A stretch of DNA of 64,000 bases from Apiotrichum sp. Y4204 (Eukaryota > Basidiomycota > Tremellomycetes > Trichosporonales > Trichosporonaceae), in contig JAMYHL010000100.1 in the NCBI GenBank assembly GCA_025531455.1, positions 1 to 64,000 of the forward strand, given 5' to 3'. Both the position numbers and the translations under genes were made by a program. Below, piece by piece: positions 33,776 through 45,695 of the stretch; position 1 is the first letter of the stretch, and each line of letters begins with the position of its first letter. Below the pieces are notes generated by a model that saw only the letters and a program-made list of their open reading frames with translations, was not told where the DNA came from and ran no database searches.

Positions 33776-34765
33776 TATGGACGGGAAGGGGGAGAGGGAG
33801 AGTGATGGATGTTGGATGGGTGTTGACGTTGACGTTGCGCTTCTGGAGGTGGAGGGTGGAGGTCGTGGCTCGTGGCTGCCAGGATCCGTGCCATGACATT
33901 CTTGCTGCACCAGCGCACCAAGTTGGCGCCAGAGAGCTGAGCGAGCGCGCGAGCGCGAGCGAGTGGATGCGTCCGTGGGCTTGAGTCGGCTGCATGTCAT
34001 CTTCGTTGATACCTCATATGCACTGCATTACGTTCTTGCCTCTTCGAACTTTGCTGCTACTTCATACAATGCCACGTACCAGTTATTGCACGTCCTCGCG
34101 GCTGAACGCACTCGGCACTCTACCGCCTGAGCCCTTCTCTACAATCTCCGTCTCGTGAACTCACCACTGCGACGCATGACGAAACCAAGACCACCATATC
34201 GCAATCTCTCTTTGTGACAACAGTGATAAAAGTACTTGATGCTCATTCACTCAATAACCATATCCTCTCAGTTGCAAACTTCTGACACCTTCGAACACGG
34301 ACTGACATCATGCCAAGGCCGCTTGGCTGCGTGCTCCTCCAACCGCCATGAACCTCCAATCAATGTCGAGTACTCGAGGCATCCTCGCACATCGAGAGTC
34401 AACGACCAGCAGGAATCCGGGCGCGGGTCCGCCTGTGTAGACTCTCACCGCTCGGCAAGTGATGCCGGGCCCGAGCCCTATCGCATCCCTCCCAGCCTGC
34501 ATGATCCTCTCCGCACGCACAGCCATTCCGCACGCAAACTCGCAGCTCCGTCTCCATAGCTGGAAAGGACACCCAACATCGTGTTGTGCGGGTTGTTTCA
34601 CGCTGGTGTCGGTGGCGCACCCCGGCAGGTGACTTGTTCCTCCGAGGTCAACCGAATCCGAATCCTCCCAAGCCTCCGCGCCGCCGCGCCCCCTCTTCAC
34701 TCGCTCGGCACCCCCATCCCTCGCCGCATCACCCGGGCTATACGTTCTGCATAATCCTTCTACGC
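33776..34765. other. Intergenic region
   Basis: About 1.0 kb holding the 5' flank of the EMC8/9 gene and the 3' flank of COX7A. I see no gene, RNA or repeat that I can support. Confidence 0.6.
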
Positions 34766-35304
34766 TTAGGCCTTCTGGGCCTCGAGCTTGATGTAGTAGT
34801 CGTCGCGCTTCTTCACTGTGGGGTTAGTTGAGAGACTTGAGCCGCGCGCAGTCGGGGGATTTATCGACGCGGAGATATCGTACGCACTCATGGGAAGGTG
34901 GACAGCGTACCTGCAATATCAGTAGAGATAACAGAAAATGTAGACGCGGAGGCTCACCAGAAGTAGTAGCCGCCAAGGTAGCCGAGGCCGAGACTGGGGT
35001 CAGTGGTGTCGGGGAGAAAGAGCGTACCCAAGGGCAATGTCCTTGTAAAGGCGCTTGCGGATCTGGGATGTCAGCGGTGCCGCCAAAGGGAAGAGGAAGG
35101 GCGTGCGCGGTCGTGTCCCAGTCGCCATCGCAGTAGTCGGGAGGAGAGAGAAATGACGATGGGATGGGTTGTGCCGGTAAGTGCCGACGGATGGCGACTG
35201 GGATTGGGACCGGTGCAGGCTTCCTTCTTCTATGCACGCGCTGCGCCGTGCATCCTGCACGCTGTGCGCTGTGCGATACGCACCATGCCAGTGACGGGGG
35301 CCAT
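34766..35304 (-). CDS. Cytochrome c oxidase subunit 7a (yeast Cox9 type)
   Basis: Five small exons: 35284-35304, 35028-35062, 34958-34993, 34888-34910 and 34766-34815; 54 aa. The spliced protein starts MAPVTGMIRKRLYKDIALGL, has one membrane span (GLGYLGGYYFWYAVHL) and ends with a basic-acidic helix KKRDDYYIKLEAQKA. This is the usual size and order for fungal Cox7a/Cox9, a nuclear-encoded single-span subunit of complex IV in the mitochondrial inner membrane. No cleavable targeting sequence is expected. The gene is invisible to ORF searching because every exon is at most 50 nt. It is divergent from the ETF beta gene across 705 bp. Confidence 0.9.
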
Positions 35305-36009
35305 TGTGACGATATTTGTGTTGGTGTCGTGTGGGGTGGATAGGAGGGAGGAGAGGGGTTGTTGGGTGTAGTTGAAGACGTCGTCGAGGAGCGAGGGGAG
35401 GGCGAGTGGCCGAGTGGTGGTGGTGGGAGCGGGACAGAGCCAGGCAGAGAGAAATTGGCTGCATCCTGGTTGGTGCGGAGCTCGACGGGGCAATGACAGC
35501 AACAGAAGGAGGACAATAGGATCGGCACATTTTGATTCCGAGGGAGTGGATCTTAGGCGTACAAAAATAAAACAGCATGCCTATCAGACCAGAGCACCTC
35601 TTTCACGCCTATGTTACTTTTCTCGAAGCTCCGCTCTACCTCCCCCTGAGATTACATAACAGGTTCACTCTGTAAGGGCTCGCCTAAATGGATTTGGGCT
35701 TAGTTTGTAGATATGATATGCGCCATTGCAAGCCATGGTTAACCGCGCTAGCGCCGGTGACGCGCGCGCTGCTCCGCCCGGCAACTGACTCCATCCTCCG
35801 AGCCGAGGTGAGGACACTGAGAGGTTGGCTCGCCAGCCTCGCTCCCCCTCTGGCTGTGCCCCAGCCGGCCGACAGGCCGAACAGCGCACAGTCAGTCAGT
35901 CCCAGAGTCCCACACCACCCCCGCACACTCCCGGCACTCACTGGATATCTCCCTCATCTCTACATCACTCCTCCTCATCTCTCTTCATCCTCGCATCCCC
36001 GTCGCAGCC
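35305..36009. promoter_or_regulatory. Divergent intergenic region, COX7A / ETF beta
   Basis: About 705 bp separate the two start codons, and both products act in mitochondrial electron transfer. The ETF side ends in a C/T-rich leader (about 35900-36005). No clear TATA box is seen. A shared bidirectional promoter is inferred from layout and function only. Confidence 0.45.
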
Positions 36010-37305
36010 ATGTTCCCGACCCGCCCCGCCCTCGTTAACATCCTCGTCCCCGTCAAGCGGGCCATTGACTACGCTGTGTGCGTACACCCCAAAGCGGAGA
36101 GCGTGCACCGTGGACGCCGAATCCCACACGCCGAGCTCCACCCTCTCCAGTTGTCCCATACTGACTTGTTAGCAAGATCCGTGTTGCCCCCGGAAACAAG
36201 GGCGTCGACACCAATGTCAAGCACTCGATGGTGAGCTCCCCGCCTTTCCCTCCGCCGTGTGCCGCATCGCTGACGCTGTCCAGAACCCCTTCGACGAGAT
36301 CGGTGAGTTGTGGAAAGATGGCTCGGTTAGCCGAGCGTAAGAGCCGAGCTGGAAGTTGTCGACAAGTGTCAACTATTCACGTCGTGATCGCGACAGCGAC
36401 AAAGGCATTACGCTCAGCGCAGTGCGCGCGCCGGACGGTTTCATTTTGCCAGCAGCATGCATACTGACCCTATAGCCGTCGAGGAGGCGGTCCGCATGCG
36501 CGAGAAGGACAAGAAGCTTGTTGAGTCGATCACCGCCCTCACCATCGGTCCCGCCAAGGCCGTCGACACCCTCCGTACCGCCCTTGCCATGGGCGCCGAC
36601 AGCGGTATCCACATCACCGTTCCCGAGGGCACCGTTGTCGAGCCCATTGCCGTCGCCCAGGCCATCAAGAAGATCATTGAGCGTGACGGGAAGACCGACC
36701 TTGTCATCCTCGGCAAGCAGGCGATTGACGACGACCTCGGCGCCACTGGTGGTATGCTCGCTGGTCTCACCGGCTGGTCGCAGGGCCAGTTCGCTTCCAA
36801 GCTCGAGGTCAAGGCCGACGGCTCCGCCGAGGTCACCCGTGAGATTGACGGCGGTCTCGAGACCCTCTCCACCAAGCTCCCGCTTATTGTCACCACCGAC
36901 CTCCGTCTTAACGGTGAGTACCGCATCACTGCGAGACGACTGTCGTTGCGGACAGAAGCGACACGGACCGGAAGAGTTCCCTATGACTCGAGCTGACGTT
37001 TTCAGAGCCCCGTTACGCTTCGCTCCCCAACATCATGAAGGCGAAGAAGAAGAAGGTCGAGTCCATCAAGCCCGAGGACCTTGGCCTTGACTTCGTGAGT
37101 ACTCGCGTAACGCGTCTCGCGTCGTTTCCGGATTCCATTGACACCAGACCCCCCGCCTCGAGACTATCTCGGTCACCAACCCCCCTGAGCGCCAGGGTGG
37201 TGGCAAGGTGAGTACCGCATTTTGCGCCCGAGTGCCATCTAACAATCCCAGGTCGAGACCGTTGCCGAGCTCGTTTCCAAGCTCAAGGAGGCCGGTGCCA
37301 TCTAG
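36010..37305 (+). CDS. Electron transfer flavoprotein beta subunit
   Basis: Seven exons: 36010-36077, 36173-36230, 36284-36302, 36476-36913, 37006-37094, 37148-37207 and 37252-37305; 261 aa. The joined protein shows [58 protein letters not shown], and [20 protein letters not shown] followed by [11 protein letters not shown], which are hallmarks of ETF beta; the usual length is about 255 aa. ETF carries electrons from matrix acyl-CoA and other dehydrogenases to ETF-ubiquinone oxidoreductase. The beta subunit binds AMP and docks partners through the 'recognition loop' near residues 190-200. Exon 3 is a 19-nt micro-exon encoding NPFDEI. It lies head-to-head with COX7A. Confidence 0.94.
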
Positions 37306-38462
37306 ACGCATTAAGAGTAGCATGACCCGGTGGACGCGGCGCCAGGTGCGCAGGCTGGGGTCCCACGTCAGCCAGCCTGGCAGTGTTGCGTGTTGCGTTT
37401 GCCAACAACTCTCGGCCGAATAGCCGGGAGCAAAAGATGATGCATGAATAGCAGAGCCAGGCGGGAGAGCGATGGTTGATGCAGGAGTGTAACATGACGG
37501 CTGCACACATTGCGTGACGATTCCGAGAGCCGAGAGATCGAGAGACCGAGAATCCGAGATCCGCAAACTGATCATGAACGGGGATATCATGGCAGCAAAG
37601 GGGCCTCACACCACAAGGCAGCCAGGCTGTGCACAATATGCATAGGCAGTCATGATACTTGGCATGTACGCAATTCCACCATCCAGCACCCGCCATGCAC
37701 ACAAGCCAGAGTACTAGAGAGCCAGAGCACGCGATGATGCAGGACTCTACAATCTGTGGCCCCGACAATCTCTACGCGACTTTTGCCGATGCGCGCGGTG
37801 CCGAAACGGCCGAGCGAGCGGGGTGACTGACGGGGCTGGTGACTGACGCGGCTAGGTCCGCTAGGTATTATGGGTGACGTGCTGGTTGGCTTTGGGCGAT
37901 ACCCTTCTATGCTCGAGCAGCTAGTCCTTATATCTACCGCATGTACCGGCGACTTCCCATCTGTTGCTGAATTGCTGGGCTTTGATCTATGCTTTCATTA
38001 CTTGTGATCTTGTGATCTTGCGAGCTGCATTCACTTAATTCACTACTGCTGTCGCTGTTGCCGTCTCCATCGCTGGATGCCGCCCTGGCGCTGGCGCTTC
38101 ATGTCGGCTTATCACACTTGAGGACAATTCAATGACGTGTGTTTTTACCATTTGGTTGGCACGGTTGAAATTTGCAAGAACTGAAGAAATGTCGACTCCC
38201 ATCCTCTTTTTTTCCGCTTGCTTCTCCGTTAGAGCTGGGCCGTCGCTGGCTGGCTGACCTCCACCCCTAGACTCCGCCTCAACCTTGCTTGTGACTGGTG
38301 GACACCGAACAAGTCTTGCACTCGGAAGACTCCGTACCACCAAGCCCCCCCCCCCTTCCCCCTCTCCCTCCCTGTACCCTCTCCCCCCTCCCTGCTCCCT
38401 ATCTCGACTCGCATTCACTCCATCCCTCTGATCGTCGTATCGTCGACAAGACGTTCACCTCA
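37306..38462. other. Intergenic region upstream of adenylosuccinate synthetase
   Basis: About 1.2 kb between two plus-strand genes. It has a purine-rich patch with repeated CCGAGA/AGAGAC words (37520-37565) and a strong C/T tract (about 38340-38402), the sort of pyrimidine-rich leader seen before other genes here. No gene is supported. Confidence 0.6.
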
Positions 38463-40437
38463 ATGGCTTCTGGTGCGTATACTATCATGTGGAGGCACGC
38501 GTACTCGTACTGACGGCAGCTCCTGGGGTTTCCGTTGTGTACGTATCGACATTTGAGCAAATGGTGGTGGTGGCTATGGTGGAGAAAATGAGATGTCGAG
38601 GGAAGGAAGACATCAATCACCACCACCACCCTGCGTTTCGCTCTTTCTCTGATCTCTCACTAACTCTCCCAGCCTCGGAGCCCAATGGGGCGACGAGGGC
38701 AAAGGCAAGCTCGTAGACATCCTCGCTGCCGAAGCGGACATCTGCGCCCGGTGTGCCGGCGGTAACAATGCCGGTCACACCATTGTCGTCAAGAACGACA
38801 AGGGCGAGAAGACCACCTATGCCTTCAACCTCCTTCCCTCGGGTGAGTGTCGGTGTTGGACATGATTGAATGGACTGTGGTGGATCGCCTGCTGCGGTGA
38901 ACCCATACGAGCAGTCTGCAAAATCCACAGTCCATCGCCCGACCACCTCATTTGCCAACCACTGACACCAGGTCTCATCAACCCCAAGTGCACTGCCTTC
39001 ATCGGCTCGGGCGTCGTCGTCCACCTCCCTGGTCTCTTCAACGAGCTCGACACCCTCGAGCGCAAGGGTGAGTTTGAGGCAGTCGAGTTCTGTGGTCCTG
39101 GTTCTGGGAGACGAGTAGGGCCGATCAACCGGAAGACGGAGCTGCCGATCATCACTGCCCAGTGCTGCCGAACAGCACCGTAAATGGCCGAGTACTGTGG
39201 GGCCATCAACGCTCGTCCCTGCTCATTCAGTGCGCCACCGTACAGTGCAAAATGCAATGTCAATCGGGGCGCTCGGATCTCTGATTCGGGCAGGAGTCGG
39301 ATCAGTGGCATCCTTTAAAGGCCGGAAGAGACCCTGCTCATCCAACCCTTCCTCGAGATCACTCCCCTGGATCATCACAATCCTCAGAACCACCACAGAA
39401 CCACCACAGAACCTGACCTTCCCGGTACCACACTAACCCCAGGCCTGAAGGTTGCCGACCGCCTGTTCATCTCGGACCGTGCGCACCTCGTTTGCGGCTT
39501 CCACCAGGTCGTCGACGGCCTCAAGGAGATCGAGCTTGGTGGCAGCTCAATTGGCACCACCAAGAAGGGCATCGGACCCACGTACAGCTCCAAGGCGTCG
39601 CGCTCCGGTCTCCGTGTGCACCACCTGTACGACCCCTCGTTCCCCGCCAAGTTCCGCAAGCTTGTCGAGGGTCGTTTCAAGCGCTACGGTCACTTTGAGT
39701 TTGACACTGAGGGCGAGATTGAGCAGATGCTCGCGCTCGCCGAGCGTCTCCGCCCTCACGTCGTCGACGGCCCCACCTGGCTCCACAAGCGCCTTGCCGC
39801 TGGACAGCGTGTGCTCGTCGAGGGCGCCAACGCGCTCATGCTCGACATTGACTACGGAACCTACCCCTTCGTCACTTCGTCGTCGACCACCATCGGCGGC
39901 GTCTGCACGGGTCTCGGTATCCCTCCGTTTGCGATCAAGCGTGCGATCGGTGTCATCAAGGCCTACACCACCCGTGTCGGCGGTGGCCCCTTCCCCACCG
40001 AGCAGCTCAACTCGATTGGCGAGACCTTCCAGGAGGTCGGCGCCGAGTGGGGCACCGTCACTGGCCGTCGCCGCCGCTGCGGCTGGCTCGACCTCGTTGT
40101 CTGCAAGTACTCGACGCTGATCAACGGCTACACCTCGATCAACCTCACCAAGCTCGATGTTCTCGACGGCTTTGACGAGATCAAGGTTGCCACCAAGTAC
40201 CGCCTCAACGGCCAGGACGTCGAGGGCTTCCCCGCCGACCTTGACCAGCTTGCGCAGGTCGAGGTCGTGTACGAGACCTTCCCCGGCTGGAAGTCGGACA
40301 TTACCAAGATCAAGACGTTTGACGAGCTGCCCGAGAACTGCAAGAAGTATGTCCAGTTTATCGAAAAGTTCCTCGACTGCCGCGTCCAGTACATTGGTAC
40401 CGGCCCCGCCCGCGAGAGCACCATCACTTGCTTTTAG
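38463..40437 (+). CDS. ADE12: Adenylosuccinate synthetase
   Basis: Five exons: 38463-38472, 38520-38538, 38673-38842, 38972-39067 and 39443-40437; 429 aa. The two first exons (10 and 19 nt) give [23 protein letters not shown] and IMP site motifs are visible: [64 protein letters not shown] and YETFPGW. The enzyme joins IMP and aspartate using GTP, the first committed step to AMP in the cytosol. Length matches the family (about 430 aa). All introns except the third-to-fourth and fourth-to-fifth are located before the catalytic core, and the last exon holds three quarters of the protein. Confidence 0.96.
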
Positions 40438-41137
40438 ACGAGTGTTATAGACGGAAATGCAGCCCTGGAGGGATGAGGAGACTGTTGCAGTGCGGATGTG
40501 GGGACAGTCGATACATAGAGCCGGGAGAGGGAGGTGGCTAGAAGTCTGAAGGGAGGCGATTAGTGTCAGGCATGATTCTATGTTCGGCTGCAGTCTTGAA
40601 GAACAGTATTAGAGTGTCGAATGCGGCTCCTAGCGCCCGGTGCAACTCGTTTGATCGTGAGATATTGTGCATGGGAGAAATTTTGAGCCTCTGTTACTGA
40701 TGGCTCTTTACTGTAATGTTTCTGTTGGCCAGGGGGGATTCCACTTTGGCCCACAAGACGAGCATCGCATCACAATATCACAGTATCACGATGCATCTCG
40801 CAATCTCGCAGATTAGGTACCGCACATGCTCGCACCGGCGCGCAAGCGTCCGAACAGGCAAACTGGGGCGATGGGGATGCACCGAGTGTTTGGTTTGTTT
40901 GCCCGGGGGCTGGACGTACCCTGGCTCTGGGCTTGCAGCTAACCGGAGCCATAGTGTCCATACTGTCCAACCCCCATGTCCATTGGGCCCTGGAAACCAA
41001 ACACGGCACAAAAGTGGCAGGCACAACACCCTCCAGTCCAAATTCCGCCAGTCCGCCCCCGTCCAAAACAAAACTCTACACATACACATCACAACACAAC
41101 ACCCCACATCTCCATCTCACCCCACCTTATCATCCAC
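40438..41137. other. Intergenic region
   Basis: About 700 bp: 3' flank of adenylosuccinate synthetase and leader of the Myb gene. The last 100 bases are C/A-rich with no ATG close before 41138. No other feature is seen. Confidence 0.6.
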
Positions 41138-43849
41138 ATGGAGGGCCTGCTCCTCTCCTACCCGCGCATCGTCTCGTCCGAGCGCACGCGCCTCGAGCCG
41201 CCGACGCCGACACCTGGAGGCGGCGTGCTCGGTGCGCTGGCCGGCACGCCGACGAAGCTGCGCACGCCGCGGATGCTGGGGAAGAAGGAGCGGCGGGAGA
41301 AGGAGAAGGAGAACCGCAGTCCGAAGAGTCCTAAGAGTCCGAAGAGCCCGCGTACGCCGAAGAGTAAGAAGAAGGATAAAGAAAAGGAGCGGGAGCGGGA
41401 GAGGGAGCGGAGCCGATACTCTCACTCTCACTCTCACCCACTCCCCTCCCTCCACTCTGCCCATTCTTTCCCGCACTCGTCCCCGCCTGCTAGCCCTACC
41501 CGTGGTCTCTCCGCTCTCGCTGCTACAGCACTTGCGCTCGCCAATGCGCACCCTACGCCCGAGGCGGATCGGAAGGCAGAAAAGACGCGGCGCAAGGAGG
41601 AGAAGCGCAAGAGGAGGGAGGAACGAGACAAGGAGCGCGAAGAGGAGCCGATCGAGGACAAGGATAGGAAGGACAAGGACAAGGAGAAGAAGAAGCGTAA
41701 ACACCGCGACGAGGGGGCGGGAACGCCGGCCCGCGCCGTGGATCCCGCGACGCCGACCCCGAAGCGCCGTAAGCGCGAGCGCGAGGCGCTCGAGACCCCG
41801 TTCACTGGCCCAAGCAGGAGTGCGGCGGACGTGTCCATGGCCGCCCTGCTCGCGAGTAACCGCAAGAACCCCGGGTCTGTTCTGCGTCCTTCGGCGTCGA
41901 GCCGGGACATGTCGGTCAACTCTTTGCTTGTCACTCCCCGCCCTGTGCGCAGTGAAGAGAAGGAACGCCGGAGCGCAAAGAAGAGCGACAGGAAGAAGCG
42001 GAAGGACAAAAAGGACCGGACTGTCGAGAACACGATGAACCTCAGCGCCGTGCTCGGCACCCCGGGCATGCCCATGCCGCCGAGCACGCCCGGGTTCCCG
42101 CTCGACAGCGAGATGGATATCCCCGACACGGACCCGATGGACGTCGACGACGACGGAGAAGACGACGAGCGGCGCGCGCGCCGAAAGGCCGAGAAGGCGG
42201 CGCGCCGCGCTGAGCGCGCAAAGCGCAAGGCCGAGAAGGCGGAGCGCCGGGCGATGCGGGAACGGGAGAAGGAGGGAAAGCGCATTGCGGAGGAGAAGCG
42301 CCTTGCGGAGGAGAAGCGCATTGCCGAGGAGAGGCGCATTGCAGAGGAGAAGCGGATCGCAGAGGAGAAGCGTGTCGCGGTGAAGAAGAAGGCCGAACGG
42401 GCCAAGGCCGCCCAGATGCAGTCTCGGCTTGTCTCCGAGAGCTCGTCCGACTCTGATTCCGACTCGGATGACGAGCCACCGGCCCGCACCGCAACCACTG
42501 CCGCGCCCGACCTCAGTGACATTCTCCGCGGTCGTCCCCGCCAAGCGCCCGCGTCTGTTCCCGCGCCAGCCGAGAAGAGCAAGGAGAAGAGCACCACACG
42601 AGCAAAGGCACCAGCTTCTGCTCCTGCAGCTGCTCCCGCCCGTGCGCCCCGCGCTTCCGAAGCGGTCGCGACCCGCGCACCGCGCAGGAAGAGCGCTGGC
42701 AACGCCGTCTCCCAGGCGGAGCAGGACGAGCAGCTGCGCAAGGAGCTCGCGGACGAGGCAATCATGCACGAGTTCCTCGCCTCCAAGTGGATCGAGATCA
42801 AGGAACTGCAGCGCCTCGAGGCTGCAGGTGGTGAGTCTCGCTGAGATAAGTGAACTTCGCTGATCTCAGTGCTCCGCTACAAGCGTGGACGGTTCTCCGA
42901 GGACGAGCGCTCGGCCCTGCGTGACTGGCTCGACACCTTCCGCCGCGTAAGCTACCCTCCACTGACAGAGCTGACACCAGTCCAACCGTCTGAGCGAGGA
43001 TGCGCTGCTCGAAATCATCATGGCCAAGGGCAAGGCCGGCGAGCGCAGTCAATACCCCAAGTTTTACTCGGACCTCGCGGGACAGGTACCTGGCCGCCCG
43101 GTGCGCTACGTCAAAGAGGCCGTGAAGCGCATGTATGACCCGCGCGCGCGCAAGGGCGCGTGGACAAAGGAGGAGGACGCGGGGTTACTCCGGTAAGTCG
43201 ATAGCCAAGTTTTATTCAAGATCAGCTCTGACTCCAGGGCGTACCAGCTCCACCCGAACGAGTGGACCAAGATTGCCGCGCTGGTCGACCGCTCCGAGTC
43301 GGACTGCCGCGACAGATGGCGCGGCGAGCTCAAGGGCCACGAGTCGCGTGTTTCCGGTGCCTGGTCGCAAGACGAGACGGACGCGCTCATCGCCGCCGTC
43401 ACCGAGGCGAACCGCCGCCTCGGCATGCCCCCGACCGCGCCCGACACGCCGTGGCAGGTCGTCGTGGAGCTCATGGGCGGCACGCGCTCCCTGACCCAGT
43501 GCAGGAAGAAGTGGTGAGTAAAAGAACCCCACTCAGAATGACACAATTCCTCGGCTAATTCTCTCTTAGGCAGGACACGCTCCTCCCGGACATGAAGGCC
43601 GACGAAGCGCGGCAGGCCGGCGTGAGCGTCGCAAAGACGGTAGTCTCGCGGCGCGACCTGCTCGACCGCCTGCGCGCGCTGGATGTGCGCCACGAGCGCG
43701 ACCTGAGCTGGATGCGCGTCGTGCCCCCCGAATGGGACATTAAGCCCGGCACGCTGCGCGGCGTGTGGCACCGCATGAAGCACTCGGTGCCCGGATGGGA
43801 CGGCATGCCGTTCCCGCAGCTGCTGGACGAGATTGAGAAGCGAGTTTAA
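41138..43849 (+). CDS. Reb1/TTF1-like Myb DNA-binding protein
   Basis: Five exons: 41138-42830, 42870-42946, 42981-43192, 43238-43513 and 43570-43849; 845 aa. The first two thirds are very basic and disordered, with Lys/Arg/Glu runs (for example repeated RIAEEKR units at about 42280-42370) and an acidic patch. The C-terminal part carries Myb/SANT repeats: a divergent one (GRFSEDERSALRDWL...YPKFYSDLAGQVPGRP), a canonical one (KGAWTKEEDAGLLRAYQL...WTKIAALVDRS...CRDRWR) and a third (GAWSQDETDALIAAV...CRKKW). This architecture fits Reb1 and TTF1, which bind rDNA terminators and promoters and arrest RNA polymerase I; the exact target here is inferred. Large antisense frames at 41117-42801 come from the KR-rich codon pattern and are not genes. 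Confidence 0.85.
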
Positions 43850-44517
43850 TAGATTGATATGGTAATTCGGAGAGAGGGATAATATGCATACTACATACTT
43901 TGAGGGCAAGGAGCAAGGAGCAAGGAGCAAGGAGCAAAGATTCCTCTTCATTGTATTCCGTCAAAAACATGCCGACCCATCCAACTTGCACCACCTCCAA
44001 CTTTTCATTCACTTCTCCTTTGTTCTCAATGACCATCGCGCCAATCGGGCACACGGCTCGTATAGTGTAGGTGGTTATCACTGGTCGTTGTGGTGCTCGT
44101 CCGCTACTCCCGACCCGACCGCTGTTCGACTCAGCGTGCGAGCACGTCCTGATGCGCTCAGGATCCTTTTTCGTTGTTTGAAGAAGAAGGGAGAGGGGGA
44201 AAAGGACGATGGGATGGAAAGAACGGGGGGAGAATGCTCAGTGGCGCAGTGTCATTGCTGTCGCGGAACGCAGATCGGTGATTTCATTGATCGTCGCACG
44301 GTCCCCCTCAATACCTCAGTTTACACAACACACTAGTGGCCCCTCTTCTACTCTTACCACTCTCATCTCCAGGCTGTCAGTAATCAGTCATAACACGGCG
44401 GGGTGCACCAGTTCCAGAGAGGGGTACTGCTGTTACATCTGCAAACACTGATGTGGGATGATGCGTTGTGGGTGTTTAACTTTGGTTTTTCTCCGTTGCT
44501 GGCTGGCGGCGGGGCGG
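43850..44517. other. Convergent intergenic region with a short tandem repeat
   Basis: About 670 bp between the Reb1-like gene and prohibitin, both ending here. It contains the 7-bp repeat at 43906-43940. No gene is supported. Confidence 0.6.
43906..43940 (+). repeat. 7-bp tandem repeat GCAAGGA
   Basis: Four exact copies followed by one imperfect copy (GCAAAGA). It lies about 57 bp after the Reb1-like stop codon, in the likely 3' UTR. Confidence 0.85.
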
Positions 44518-45695
44518 CTACTTCTTCTTGGGGTCGGCAATGACCGTGTCGTCCGTGACGTTGAGGAGGAGGCTCTTGGCGTCGAGCATGACGCGGTTGC
44601 CGGACGAGGCGAGGGTGCTGGCAATCTCGCGCGAGGCCTCGAGCTTGCGGAGCGCGAGGAAGCCCTTGTTGTTGCGGACAGCCTCGCCAATGAGCTCGGC
44701 CGACTTGGCTTCTCCCTGTGCGCGGACGATAATCGACTGCTTCTCCTGGATCGCCTGGTCGACCTGGAAGGCGGCGCGCTGCGCAATCTGCTGCGCGACC
44801 TGCTTGGCCTCGACGGCGTGCGTAAACTCGGGCGAGAAGGCAACGTGCGTAATCGACACATCGTCCAGGATCAGGTTGAACCGGCGCGCGCGGCGGGTGA
44901 GGTTTTCGCGCACGAGACGGGATACCATCTCACGCTGCGTGATGAGCTGCGACGCGTTGAACTGCGCGACGACAGACTTGAGCACCTCGTTGACGATCGA
45001 CGGGAGCACGCGCTCGTCGTAGTCTGTGCCGAGCTCACGGTAGCTGAGGGTGAGTTCACATCTCGACAAGTAACTCACATGGTGGGAAGATCAGCCTGCG
45101 CGGGACGCGAGAGCACACGGCAGGTAATGTTGACCTGAATGTGAGCTACTATTCTCACCCTTCATGTCAATGCTGTTTACTCACCATCTGCAGGTCCTTG
45201 GTGCCGGTAAGCGACGCGATATTCCTCGGCTTGGCACGGACGTCGTAGATGATCGCATGCTCGAGCCAGGGAATCTGGAGTCAGCGGAAGCGCAAGAGAT
45301 GGGCGTTGCAGCTGTCAATCACTATGGAACAGCTGCAAACGGGGAGAGAAAGAGAGGGGAGCGAGAAAAAAAATCCCAGCAATCCAGAGCAAAAAACCCC
45401 AGACTCCAACCCATCTTCCCCCCTATCCACTCACGCGGAAATGCGTGCCCTCGGGGTAAATATCCGGGCGAATACCGTGAATACGCGAGTACATAATCGC
45501 GCGGTGACCACCGTCGACGTTGAACAGTGCCGAGTTGACAGCGACGGCGCCGACACCGAGGAGGACAAGGAGGCCGCCGCCGGCGAACACGCTGCCGGGG
45601 TTCGGGCCGCCGCGGCCGCCGCCGCCGGCCTGCTGGCGTGCGCGGTTGAGCTGCTGCGCGAGGCGCGCGAAGGCTTCTCCTCCGGGTCGGTTCAT
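44518..45695 (-). CDS. PHB2: Prohibitin 2
   Basis: Four exons: 45435-45695, 45185-45274, 45079-45134 and 44518-45043; 310 aa, the usual length. A Gly/Arg/Gln-rich start is followed by a membrane span ([18 protein letters not shown]), then the PHB domain with the diagnostic joins [20 protein letters not shown] and [20 protein letters not shown], and a coiled coil ([15 protein letters not shown]...). Prohibitins 1 and 2 alternate in large rings in the mitochondrial inner membrane, where they control m-AAA protease and protect new respiratory subunits. The N-terminal anchor and length favour PHB2 over PHB1. It follows that intron 1 is the largest (160 nt). Confidence 0.94.

Noticed and set aside
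41117..42801. Two long minus-strand frames (550 and 455 codons)
   Set aside because: They are antisense to Lys/Arg/Glu-rich coding sequence of the Reb1-like gene and read as Leu/Arg or Ser/Arg low complexity.
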